Assembly (NCBI GenBank): GCA_023253795.1
Contig: JALRFG010000117.1
Location: 1 to 6,330 of the forward strand
DNA: 6,330 bases
Direction of reading: 5' to 3'
DNA from: Methylocystis sp.
Lineage (GTDB): Bacteria > Pseudomonadota > Alphaproteobacteria > Rhizobiales > Beijerinckiaceae
In this document: positions 1 through 6,300 of the stretch, piece by piece
Layout: each line of letters opens with the position of its first letter
Position numbering within the stretch: position 1 is the first letter of the stretch
Notes under the pieces: generated by a model
Told to the model about the DNA's origin: nothing
What the model saw: only the letters and a program-made list of their open reading frames with translations
Databases searched by the model: none
Translations under genes and position numbers: made by a program

Positions 1-1566
1 GCCTTCACGCTGGCGCTGGCGCAAAACTCCAATCGTCCGGCGATTGATCTTATCGAAGCGCAGAAGGGCTCTTTGCCGCCCGGCTCTTTTCTCACGCTGA
101 GCAGCGCCAATCTTTTCGGCACAGATGGCCCGCTGAAGGATTTCTGGGGGCCGCCCTCGGCGGCGTTCGGCACGACCGATATTTTCCTCGCCCGGAATAT
201 GACCGATATCTACGCTGGCGAATTAACGCTTGTGGTCGTGCTCGTCGCGCTGGGCGCACGGTTTTTCGCCAATCGAGAAATACGCTTCTTCGCCGGCGCG
301 GCCGCGTTTTTCGCGCTCTATGCGCTGGGGCGTTACACGCCGGCTTTCGCCCTCTTTTATCATATCCCCGGCGTCGACCTGTGGCGTCGTCCGGCCGACG
401 CCACCTATCTGCTTGGCGTGATGCTCGCCATTCTTGGTGGTTACGGATTCACATTGATCGAACGCGATGCGGTTAAACCGCGTCTTGCTGTTCTGGCGAT
501 ATCGCTGCTGGCGCTGTTTGGCCTTGCGCTGGGCGTCGCCGCGACGAAAGGACATTTTGCACAAGCGCTGAAACCAGTGGCGATCAGTCTCGTCTTCGCC
601 GCCCTCGCGGTCGCTGTGATCCGGGCGACAGCTTCGCGAAAACTCAGCGGTGCGATTCTGCTTGGCGTTGTGGCGGTGGTGGCGACGGCCGATTTGATCG
701 TCAATAACGGCCCGAATGAATCGACGGCCTTGCCGCCGGAACAGTTCGATGTGTTGCGAACGAACACGCAGAATCCGGTGATCGCGTTTCTGCACGACAG
801 GCTGAAGCAGAACGCCGCGCCCGACCGCCGCGACCGGGTTGAACTGGCGGCGATTGATTTCCACTGGCCCAACGCCTCGCTGGTGCATGGGCTTGATCAT
901 GATCTGGGTTATAATCCCATCCGCCTCAAAGTGCTTGAGGACGCCACCGGCGCCGGCGATCATCTGGCGCTGCCTGAACAGCGCGAATTCTCGAAACTTT
1001 ATCCCGCCTATCGTTCGCCGCTCAGCGATATGCTGGGGTTGCGCTATGTCGTCACCGGCGTTCCGATCGAACTCATTGACAAGCATTACAAAGCTGGCGA
1101 TTTCGACGCGCTGACCGAGATCGGCGGCGTGTATATTTACGAAAACAAAAACGCCTTTCCGCGCGCGCAGGTCGTTAACTGCGCCATGCATGTCGATTTT
1201 ACGCAAATGCTCGAAACCGGCGAATGGCCAGAGGCGGATTTACGCGAAACGGTTTTGCTGGAGGAGCCGCCGCTGTGCCATCCGCGCAAGGATTTGCCGC
1301 CGGACGCCCTGCAGGCGCGCATCCTCTCCTATGATCATGACGATATTCGCATTGAGACGGTCGCGCCGGCGGGCGGCGGCTGGCTGGTGCTCTATGATGT
1401 CTGGCATCCGTGGTGGTTCGCGTCGCTCGATGGCGTCGAGACCCCGCTGTTGCGCGCCAATGTGATGTTTCGCGCCATCGCCATTCCGGAAGGGCGACAC
1501 GAGGCGCGCTTCCGCTTTCAGCCTTTGCGCGGCTTGCTGACGCGCATGTCTTCGCGCGCGGGATAA
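1..1566 (+). CDS. YfhO family membrane protein, C-terminal part (5' end outside window)
   Basis: The reading frame is open from the first base to a TAA at 1564-1566, giving 521 residues with no start needed inside the window, so the gene is cut at its 5' end. Family members are usually around 800 residues, so several hundred N-terminal residues are probably missing. About six hydrophobic segments lie at window residues 70-235, including the family-like stretch with RYTPAF, then FYHIPGVDLWRRPAD and a glycine-rich helix. A long soluble C-terminal region follows, containing YDVWHPWW, the DG of SLDGVE, and GRHEARFRFQP; these match the usual YfhO ending (a W-containing 'PGW' region, DG, then G.H...F.P). 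The family is thought to have a GT-C-like glycosyltransferase fold acting at the cytoplasmic membrane, for example on lipid-linked sugars or cell-wall glycosylation. The substrate here cannot be told. The gene converges on the permease and has no obvious functional link to the pterin genes. The family call is fairly firm; the function is inference. Confidence 0.85.
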   Translation, partial: AFTLALAQNSNRPAIDLIEAQKGSLPPGSFLTLSSANLFGTDGPLKDFWGPPSAAFGTTDIFLARNMTDIYAGELTLVVVLVALGARFFANREIRFFAGAAAFFALYALGRYTPAFALFYHIPGVDLWRRPADATYLLGVMLAILGGYGFTLIERDAVKPRLAVLAISLLALFGLALGVAATKGHFAQALKPVAISLVFAALAVAVIRATASRKLSGAILLGVVAVVATADLIVNNGPNESTALPPEQFDVLRTNTQNPVIAFLHDRLKQNAAPDRRDRVELAAIDFHWPNASLVHGLDHDLGYNPIRLKVLEDATGAGDHLALPEQREFSKLYPAYRSPLSDMLGLRYVVTGVPIELIDKHYKAGDFDALTEIGGVYIYENKNAFPRAQVVNCAMHVDFTQMLETGEWPEADLRETVLLEEPPLCHPRKDLPPDALQARILSYDHDDIRIETVAPAGGGWLVLYDVWHPWWFASLDGVETPLLRANVMFRAIAIPEGRHEARFRFQPLRGLLTRMSSRAG

Positions 1567-1584
1567 AAATTCAGACGTCGTGCA

Positions 1585-1607
1585 GCGCGAAAATTTGCGC
1601 GCGTTTT
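1585..1607 (+). terminator. possible weak intrinsic terminator after the YfhO gene
   Basis: A GCGCG arm (1585-1589) can pair with CGCGC (1598-1602) around an 8-base AT-rich loop. One G and then four T (1604-1607) follow. It starts about 20 bases after the stop codon, as expected for a terminator. The T tract is short and the stem is only 5 bp, so this is a tentative call. Confidence 0.35.
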
Positions 1608-1689
1608 CGGCGTCGACCTCAGGCTGGCCTAGCGGTCCTGCGCCGTGTGATCTGACGTCTGCTCTTTCCTTGCAAAGCATCGGGTTTGT

Positions 1690-3166
1690 TTATTGTGGCG
1701 CCTTGTCGCTGAGCGGCTCGAAATCCGTCAGGGCCGCGTTGCGCCAGTCGGGTTTGCGTAAGGCAAAAATCAGCAGCGGCGTCGCAATCGCCAGCATGAA
1801 GCATCCGATCAGGATCGACGAGTAGAGCGTCGGGCTGCCGATATTGATTTGCGACGGCGGCATGAAGCTGAGCAGAAAGGCGACAAATGACGCGGCAAAG
1901 CCTGCACCGCCGAAAAACCACATGCCCGCCAGTCCGCCCGGGGCCTCATAGGCGCGTTTGACGTCGGGCTGGCTGTAACGCAGTCGAACGCCGGCGGCGA
2001 ACATCATCATATACATGGAGAGAAACAGGATCGTGCAGAGCTGATTGAGAATCAGGAACGTCGCTTCGACAGACGGCAGCAGAATAAACAGCGTTGACAA
2101 CAGCGTCACCACGCATCCTTGCGCGAGAATAATATGATGCGGGGCGCCATGACGATTGAGCGGGTGAAAGAATGGCGGCAAATAGCCGGCGCGACCGACT
2201 TCGACCAGCGCGGTAGATGGGCCGGCGATCCAGATGGTGACGGCGCCAAAGGCGCCAATCGTCAGCGCCAGCGCAATGATCGGCGAAAGCCATGGCATGT
2301 CGAAGAGCTGAAAAAAAATCACGATAGGTGACAAGCAGGCTTTGGGTGAGGTCGATTTGACCGGGCTGAATAATCAGCGCGATGGTGAGCGTGCCGAGCG
2401 TATAAATCGCGACAATGACCAGCGCCGAGATCAAAATGGCGAGCGGATAGGCGCGTCGCGCATTGCGAATATCTTCGACATGAATGGCGTTCATCTCCAG
2501 TCCGGCGTAACAAAGAAACACCCCGGCAGCGAGAACAAGATTGTCGAAATTCGAGAAGTCGGGAACCAGGTCTTTCCAGTCGATGTCAACATACATCGGG
2601 CGGCCGGAATGATAATAGACGACGCCAAAAACAATCAGCAGCGCAGCGGGCGCAATGGTGCCGATAAGGCCGCTCCAGCGCGCGATGATCGATACGAGCC
2701 CCACGCCGCGCAGCGCACAGGCCGTCGCCGACCAGTAGAGCAGCAAGACGATGGCTGCGATGTAATATTTGTTGGCGGCGAGCGCTTCATCCCAGTTGAG
2801 CGCTGGCCCCGCGAAAGCCAGAGCCGAACCGCCATAGATCAGACAACTGGGAAACCAGATGGTCGTCTGTATCCAGAGAATGAATATCGCCAGAAATCCC
2901 CAGCGTGCGCCGAAGGCCTCGCTCACCCAGCGAAAAACGCCGCCGCGTTCGGGCCAGCCAGTGGCGAGTTCCGCCGCCACCAATCCAAGCGGCACAAGAA
3001 AGAACACGGCGGCGAAAACATAATAAAAGACAGCGGCCAGACCATATTTTGCTTCTGACGGCAGGCCGCCGAGACTGACGACCGATGCGACATTCATCAC
3101 GGCGAGGGTGAGAACGCCGATATGGGTGGCGATGGACGGCGTTGATTGATCCGGGGATGTCGTCAT
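1690..3166 (-). pseudogene. GadC-like APC-superfamily amino acid permease, interrupted by a frameshift
   Basis: Two overlapping frames together give one complete permease of about 491 residues. The N-terminal half starts at ATG 3166 and reads correctly to Phe285; the C-terminal half reads from about 2310 to TAA at 1690-1692. The junction is a run of eight T in the sense strand (2311-2318); seven T would join ...VTYRDFF to QLFDMPWLSPI without a break. The LPSEAKYG region (residues 35-42), AAELATGWPERGGVFRWVSEAFG (64-86, the hallmark helix 2-3 region) and, in the second half, TIWIAGPSTALVEVGRAGYLPPFF point to the glutamate:GABA antiporter-like branch of the APC superfamily, with about 12 membrane helices in the cytoplasmic membrane. 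The transported amino acid is unknown. Read literally, the protein runs about 120 residues of arginine-rich nonsense after the shift and stops at 1946, losing its last third. It is probably co-transcribed with mptG, 23 bases upstream. No strong ribosome binding site is seen before ATG 3166. It may be a true pseudogene, a homopolymer sequencing error, or a slippage site. Confidence 0.85.
2311..2318 (-). other. homopolymer frameshift site in the permease gene
   Basis: Eight A on the + strand (eight T/U in the permease sense strand) lie exactly where the permease similarity passes from one frame to the next. After GAT (Asp283), two TTT codons leave one T too many. Skipping that T (+1) puts the ribosome onto CAG CTC TTC GAC ATG and the rest of the conserved permease sequence. 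The shift position is read directly from the two frames; its cause is not known. Confidence 0.8.
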
Positions 3167-3189
3167 GTCTGCGCGCCGTGCGGAGTGGT

Positions 3190-4158
3190 TCAGGCGATCC
3201 GCGCGTAAACCGCGTCAATTGTTGCGCCGCGATTGCAGCCCTTGTGGATCGACAGCGACAGACCAAGCGTGCGCGCTTCGTCTTCGACGTGGGCGACGAT
3301 GCGTTTCGCGATTGCGTCGCTTTCGACAAAGGCGAAGCCCGTTGGCCCCCATGACGTTTGTCCGACGCCGGTCGCGCCTTCGCTGCGCAGTCGCGTCATC
3401 AGACGTTCGACATTGGCGCTGGTGTAGCGTCGTCCGCCCTGTTCGGGCGCGAAATAATCGCCGACAATTTCCTGTATGCGCGAAACCGCAGCGCCAAAGG
3501 CGTCAATGTCGCATTCAACGAGCGCCGGCAGCGCCTGCATCAACACGCGACGGCAAAGCTCGCCGCTGTCGACGGCGCTGAGCGGCGGCAGCGTCGCGAA
3601 GGCCTCTTTTTCGCCGGCGCCATGCAGGCCGGTGGCGGCGGCGTCGGTGACCAGCAACACGCGCCAGTTTTCCGGAAAATCGGCGCGGGCGATCACGGGC
3701 GGCGTCAGCGTGTCAGGGCCGCGTCCGCCGTCGACGATCAGGCCGCCCTGTGCGAACAGGCCAGCGCCCAGGCCGGAGCGCGCGCCGCGCGACAGCATGG
3801 CCGCATCGGCGGCGGGATTGTCCGGGAGATCCTCCAGGCGCCGCAGCGCGGCCGCCACCGCCAGCGCCAGCTGGGTGCCGGAGCCGAAACCGGAATGCGC
3901 CGGGATCGCTTCATGAATGACCAGCGCATGATGAGCTCCGGGGGCGAGCACGGCCTGCGTTGCCTCCAGCAGGCGGGTGGCGCGCGCGCTTTCCGGCCCT
4001 TCGACATGATTGGCTTCGGCGCGTTTCAGCGTCAGCCGCGTGACGGGCGCGTCCAGCGAAAGGCCGAGGCCGCCGAATTTGCGCCCGAGCCCGCCATTCA
4101 TGTCAAGAAAACCGAGATGCAGCCGCGCCGACGCCGTGACGCTCACCTTCGCCGACAT
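3190..4158 (-). CDS. mptG: beta-ribofuranosylaminobenzene 5'-phosphate synthase (MptG)
   Basis: This is the cytoplasmic enzyme that condenses p-aminobenzoate with PRPP, releasing CO2 and pyrophosphate, to give beta-RFA-P; it is the first committed step of the H4MPT side chain. The 322-residue product has the usual length for the family, a branch of the GHMP kinase superfamily. Visible features are the N-terminal SARLHLGFLDMNGGLGRKFGG (10-30), the GHMP-type loop HSGFGSGTQLAL (88-99), SGLGAGLFAQGGLIVDGG (128-145) and the C-terminal GVGQTSWGPTGFAF (264-277), all typical of MptG rather than of true GHMP kinases. The ATG at 4158 is preceded by a strong GGAAGGGAG ribosome binding site (4163-4171), which supports this start. 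It is transcribed away from the dehydratase/folP/folK run, and a permease follows 23 bases downstream on the same strand. In bacteria the gene marks H4MPT-dependent formaldehyde oxidation. Confidence 0.93.
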   Translation of the reverse strand: MSAKVSVTASARLHLGFLDMNGGLGRKFGGLGLSLDAPVTRLTLKRAEANHVEGPESARATRLLEATQAVLAPGAHHALVIHEAIPAHSGFGSGTQLALAVAAALRRLEDLPDNPAADAAMLSRGARSGLGAGLFAQGGLIVDGGRGPDTLTPPVIARADFPENWRVLLVTDAAATGLHGAGEKEAFATLPPLSAVDSGELCRRVLMQALPALVECDIDAFGAAVSRIQEIVGDYFAPEQGGRRYTSANVERLMTRLRSEGATGVGQTSWGPTGFAFVESDAIAKRIVAHVEDEARTLGLSLSIHKGCNRGATIDAVYARIA

Positions 4159-4265
4159 ATTGCTCCCTTCCGAACAAGACTTTGCGTCGGTTTAGGCTAT
4201 ATCTGCGACAGGGGAAAGCAGTCAGGCGACGCCAGCAAGGCGTCGGACGCGCCGGGAGGCCGCTC
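4159..4265. promoter_or_regulatory. divergent promoter region between mptG and the dehydratase gene
   Basis: This 107-base gap separates two divergently transcribed genes, so both promoters are expected here. A candidate for mptG (- strand) is CTGACT (4220-4225), an 18-base spacer, then TATAGC (4196-4201). A weaker candidate for the + strand is AAGACT (4176-4181), a 16-base spacer, then TATATC (4198-4203). The two -10 candidates share the same TATA bases, so polymerase could bind one way or the other but hardly both at once. These matches are by eye to a sigma70-type consensus and are tentative. The location is much firmer than the exact boxes. Confidence 0.35.
4254..4259 (+). promoter_or_regulatory. 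ribosome binding site of the dehydratase gene
   Basis: GGGAGG lies 6 bases before ATG 4266. It decides the start in favour of 4266 over a TTG 28 codons upstream (4182), whose extra residues are arginine-rich and unlike the family's N-terminus. Confidence 0.75.
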
Positions 4266-4643
4266 ATGACAAAAGAAAAAAACGTTTATTCGGAAGACGC
4301 CATTCAGGCCCGTCTGGCGGCGGAGCTGCCGCACTGGCGTTATGAAAACGGCTGGTTGCGCCGCAAATACAAGACCCATAGCTGGAAGGGCACGCTGATG
4401 GCGATCAACACCGTCGGCCATCTCGCCGAGGCGGCCTGGCATCATCCCGACATCGCCGCCTCCTACGCCTGGCTTGAGGTGAAGCTGATGACCCATGACG
4501 CCAAGGGGATCACCGACAAGGATTTCGAACTGGCGCGCAAAATCGAGGATGTCGTCGGCTGGCGGCCGGGCAAGGCCGGCGGCGCCCTCGAAGGCACGCC
4601 GGAAACCGATCAGCGCTTCGCCTACATCAAATATGATGACTGA
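4266..4643 (+). CDS. phhB: pterin-4a-carbinolamine dehydratase (4a-hydroxytetrahydrobiopterin dehydratase)
   Basis: The enzyme dehydrates 4a-hydroxytetrahydropterins back to quinonoid dihydropterin in the cytoplasm. The 125-residue product carries the family signature: WHHPDI (58-63, the catalytic His-His-Pro) and LMTHDAKGIT (74-83, the third catalytic His at 77), followed by KDFELARKIE. All three expected histidines are present. Family members are often near 100 residues; here about 25 more (GKAGGALEGTPETDQRFAYIKYDD region, from residue 102) extend the C-terminus. No aromatic amino acid hydroxylase is visible nearby. The gene overlaps folP and diverges from mptG, so a role in general pterin, folate or H4MPT metabolism is more likely than phenylalanine hydroxylation; that is inference. 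The symbol phhB is the common family label rather than evidence for that pathway. Confidence 0.9.
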   Translation: MTKEKNVYSEDAIQARLAAELPHWRYENGWLRRKYKTHSWKGTLMAINTVGHLAEAAWHHPDIAASYAWLEVKLMTHDAKGITDKDFELARKIEDVVGWRPGKAGGALEGTPETDQRFAYIKYDD

Positions 4644-5508
4644 GCCTTTGCCGCCTTCACGCGCCTTTGATCGCTCCGCCATCGCGGCCGCGCGTCAGCG
4701 CTTCTTTGCGCCGGTTGGTCAACGGCCGGTGCTGATGGGCATCGTGAATGTAACGCCGGATTCTTTTTCCGATGGCGGTCTATTCGTCTCCAGAGAGGCG
4801 GCGTTGGCGCAGGCGCGCAAGCTTGTCGCGGATGGTGCGGATATCGTCGATGTCGGCGCGGAATCGACAAGGCCGGGACACACGCCCGTATCGCCGGAAG
4901 ATGAATGGGCGCGTCTCGAACCCGTGCTGGCGGCGCTGGTTGCGGAAGCGGGCGCGCCGGTGTCGATCGACACCTACAAGGCGTTGACGGCGCGTCGTGC
5001 GCTCGCTGTGGGCGTGGCGGTTGTGAATGATGTCTGGGGGCTGCAGCGCGATCCCGACATGGCGCACGCTGTCGCCGAAGCGGACGCCGGAGTCGTCGTG
5101 ATGCATAATCGCGATGGCGTTGATCCCGATCTCGACATTGTCGCCGACATGCTGCGTTTCTTTGAGCGTTCGCTCGAGATTGCGCAACGCGCCGGCATAG
5201 CTGCAGCGCATATTGCGCTTGATCCGGGAATTGGTTTCGGCAAAAGCCGTCAGCAAAATTACGACGCGCTGCGCGCGATCCCGCGTTTGCTGACGTTGGG
5301 CTTTCCATTGCTGATCGGCGTTTCACGCAAATCCATCTTCAAGGATGTCGCCGGCGGCATTGTCGAAGGTCGTTTGCTCGGCACGCTGGCCGCAAATCTT
5401 TTATGCGCCGAGAAAGGCGCGCAGATTTTCCGCGTTCACGACGTCGCTGATCATCGCGGCGCCTTCAGCGTGATGGCGGCGTTGCATGATGCGTCCGCGT
5501 CGGCGTAA
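4633..5508 (+). CDS. folP: dihydropteroate synthase
   Basis: FolP condenses 6-hydroxymethyl-dihydropterin pyrophosphate with p-aminobenzoate to form dihydropteroate, in the cytoplasm. The 291-residue product has the full set of TIM-barrel motifs: GIVNVTPDSFSDGG (36-49), DVGAESTRPG (73-82, pterin/pABA loop), SIDTYK (111-116), NDVWG (132-136), DPGIGFGK (197-204), GVSRKS (229-234, the SRK pterin/phosphate site) and RVHD (267-270). It therefore looks catalytically complete. MHNRDG (157-162) stands where many FolP have MHMQG, a variant I associate with alphaproteobacteria. Two adjacent ATG codons (4633, 4636) are possible starts. Both lie inside the end of the dehydratase gene, overlapping it by 11 or 8 bases, and no good ribosome binding site precedes them, so translational coupling is likely. 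MptG competes for the same pABA. The choice between the two ATGs is uncertain. Confidence 0.94.
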   Translation: MMTEPLPPSRAFDRSAIAAARQRFFAPVGQRPVLMGIVNVTPDSFSDGGLFVSREAALAQARKLVADGADIVDVGAESTRPGHTPVSPEDEWARLEPVLAALVAEAGAPVSIDTYKALTARRALAVGVAVVNDVWGLQRDPDMAHAVAEADAGVVVMHNRDGVDPDLDIVADMLRFFERSLEIAQRAGIAAAHIALDPGIGFGKSRQQNYDALRAIPRLLTLGFPLLIGVSRKSIFKDVAGGIVEGRLLGTLAANLLCAEKGAQIFRVHDVADHRGAFSVMAALHDASASA

Positions 5509-5535
5509 CGCGTTCAGGATTAAAAGGGCGATCGC

Positions 5536-6015
5536 ATGCGGGTAGGTTTTGGACTGGGCAGCAATATGGGCGACAAGCCTGCCAATATTGCGCGGGCGCT
5601 GGCGATGCTCGAAGAGCGCGAGGTGGCGCAACTGCACGCCGTCTCCCGCATTTATCGCACCCCGCCGTGGGGCGTCCTCGATCAGGGCGACTTCGCCAAC
5701 GCCTGCGCCATCGGCGAGACGTCGCTGTCGCCTTATGAATTGTTGGCGGCGGTCAAGAGAATCGAAGCGGACATGGGCCGTGCGCCGTCGCGCCGCTGGG
5801 GGCCGCGCCTGATCGACGTCGATATTTTATTCCTCGGCGATCACACGCTGGACGATCGCGAACTGACCTTGCCGCATAAGGAATTGTTTGGACGCGGTTT
5901 TGTTCTGGCGCCGCTGGTGGAGATCGCGCCCGACCTCGTGCTCGACGGGATTCCGGTGAAGCAAGCGCTGACGGCGGTGGATGTCGCCGGCGTCAGACCC
6001 TGGGATGAGGGTTAA
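5536..6015 (+). CDS. folK: 2-amino-4-hydroxy-6-hydroxymethyldihydropteridine diphosphokinase
   Basis: HPPK transfers pyrophosphate from ATP to 6-hydroxymethyl-7,8-dihydropterin, making the substrate of FolP. The 159-residue product has the usual length and motifs: GLGSNMGD (6-13), YRTPPWG (40-46), the DFANAC region (52-57), E..MGR (77-82), RWGPRLIDVDILFL (87-100, with the metal-binding DVD) and LPHKELFGRGFVLAPL (112-127). The start at ATG 5536 is preceded by a modest AAGGG about 7 bases away. It follows folP by 27 bases on the same strand and is probably co-transcribed with it. folB, often found between these two genes in related bacteria, is not in this gap. TAA at 6013-6015 is the last stop codon before the long non-coding right end. 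Confidence 0.95.
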   Translation: MRVGFGLGSNMGDKPANIARALAMLEEREVAQLHAVSRIYRTPPWGVLDQGDFANACAIGETSLSPYELLAAVKRIEADMGRAPSRRWGPRLIDVDILFLGDHTLDDRELTLPHKELFGRGFVLAPLVEIAPDLVLDGIPVKQALTAVDVAGVRPWDEG

Positions 6016-6036
6016 TAAACCCACCCCGCACGGTTG

Positions 6037-6056
6037 GTGTTGCCGCATTGCAACGC
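6037..6056 (+). terminator. stem-loop just after folK, possible terminator
   Basis: GTGTTGC (6037-6043) pairs with GCAACGC (6050-6056), including one G-U pair, around a 6-base loop. It begins about 20 bases after the folK stop, a natural place for a terminator. No T tract follows directly, so a simple intrinsic terminator is not proven. Confidence 0.3.
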
Positions 6057-6084
6057 AGGCGTGTGCCGCAATTTGAACAAAGTG

Positions 6085-6105
6085 CTTTAAATTACTGATT
6101 TAAAG
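6085..6105. repeat. perfect AT-rich inverted repeat
   Basis: CTTTAAAT (6085-6092) and its exact complement ATTTAAAG (6098-6105) flank a 5-base centre. The shape is that of a transcription factor operator. It sits in the most AT-rich part of the window (12 G/C in the 50 bases 6071-6120). As an RNA hairpin it would be weak. Function unknown. Confidence 0.45.
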
Positions 6106-6119
6106 ACATTCTATTTAGA

Positions 6120-6194
6120 GTGCGGCCCAGCAAAGACGGGGTTAATTCCGTCTCAACGCCCACGTAGGGTAGGCTATAACCTATCCACTGGGGC
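6120..6194 (+). other. candidate structured RNA element (three-way junction), unidentified
   Basis: CCCAG (6126-6130) can pair with CTGGG (6188-6192) to enclose two hairpins. The first is AGACGG (6134-6139) with CCGTCT (6148-6153), perfect, with an 8-base loop. The second is GGGTAGG (6167-6173) with CCTATCC (6180-6186), with one G-U pair and a 6-base loop. I do not recognise it as a known riboswitch or small RNA. The pairs are seen in the sequence; that they form and matter is inference. Chance hairpins of 6 bp are not rare, so confidence is low. Confidence 0.25.
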
Positions 6195-6261
6195 AGATTA
6201 TACTATTCGATAGAGAGGATTTATCTATACTATCGGGTATTGTTCTTTGGGGGTTGCTTTG

Positions 6262-6300
6262 GGATGAATGAGCCACGCTAAGCGGAGACTGCATTCATCC
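6262..6300. repeat. 9-bp inverted repeat with 21-base spacer
   Basis: GGATGAATG (6262-6270) and its exact complement CATTCATCC (6292-6300) enclose 21 bases that can themselves form a small CGC/GCG stem. It could be a hairpin in the leader of a gene starting beyond the window, or an operator. Overall, 6016-6330 holds no gene I can support, only this and the other dyads. Confidence 0.45.

Noticed and set aside
223..1206. A 327-codon open frame on the - strand opposite the YfhO gene
   Set aside because: Its translation is Arg/Gln/His-rich without recognisable motifs, whereas the + strand frame has membrane helices and family sequence.
1946..2310. The last roughly 120 codons of the permease's first frame taken as real protein
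   Set aside because: They are arginine-rich nonsense, while the other frame over the same bases continues the permease with WIAGPS and further membrane helices.
4182..4265. Upstream TTG start extending the dehydratase by 28 residues
   Set aside because: The extra residues are arginine-rich and unlike the family, and the ribosome binding site at 4254-4259 points to ATG 4266.
3358..4269. A 303-codon open frame on the + strand opposite mptG
   Set aside because: It is a low-complexity, Arg/Ala/Gln-rich reading opposite a gene with clear family motifs, as is common in GC-rich DNA.
4495..4632. Upstream start of folP within the dehydratase gene
   Set aside because: The added residues are an out-of-frame reading of the dehydratase's conserved C-terminal half; the paired ATGs at 4633/4636 give a normal FolP length.
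6073..6101. Sigma70 promoter with TTGAAC-like -35
   Set aside because: No acceptable -10 box lies 16-18 bases downstream; the best hexamer there matches poorly.
6264..6281. A tiny leader peptide (MNEPR then stop)
   Set aside because: Five codons without a clear ribosome binding site or attenuator context are expected by chance.
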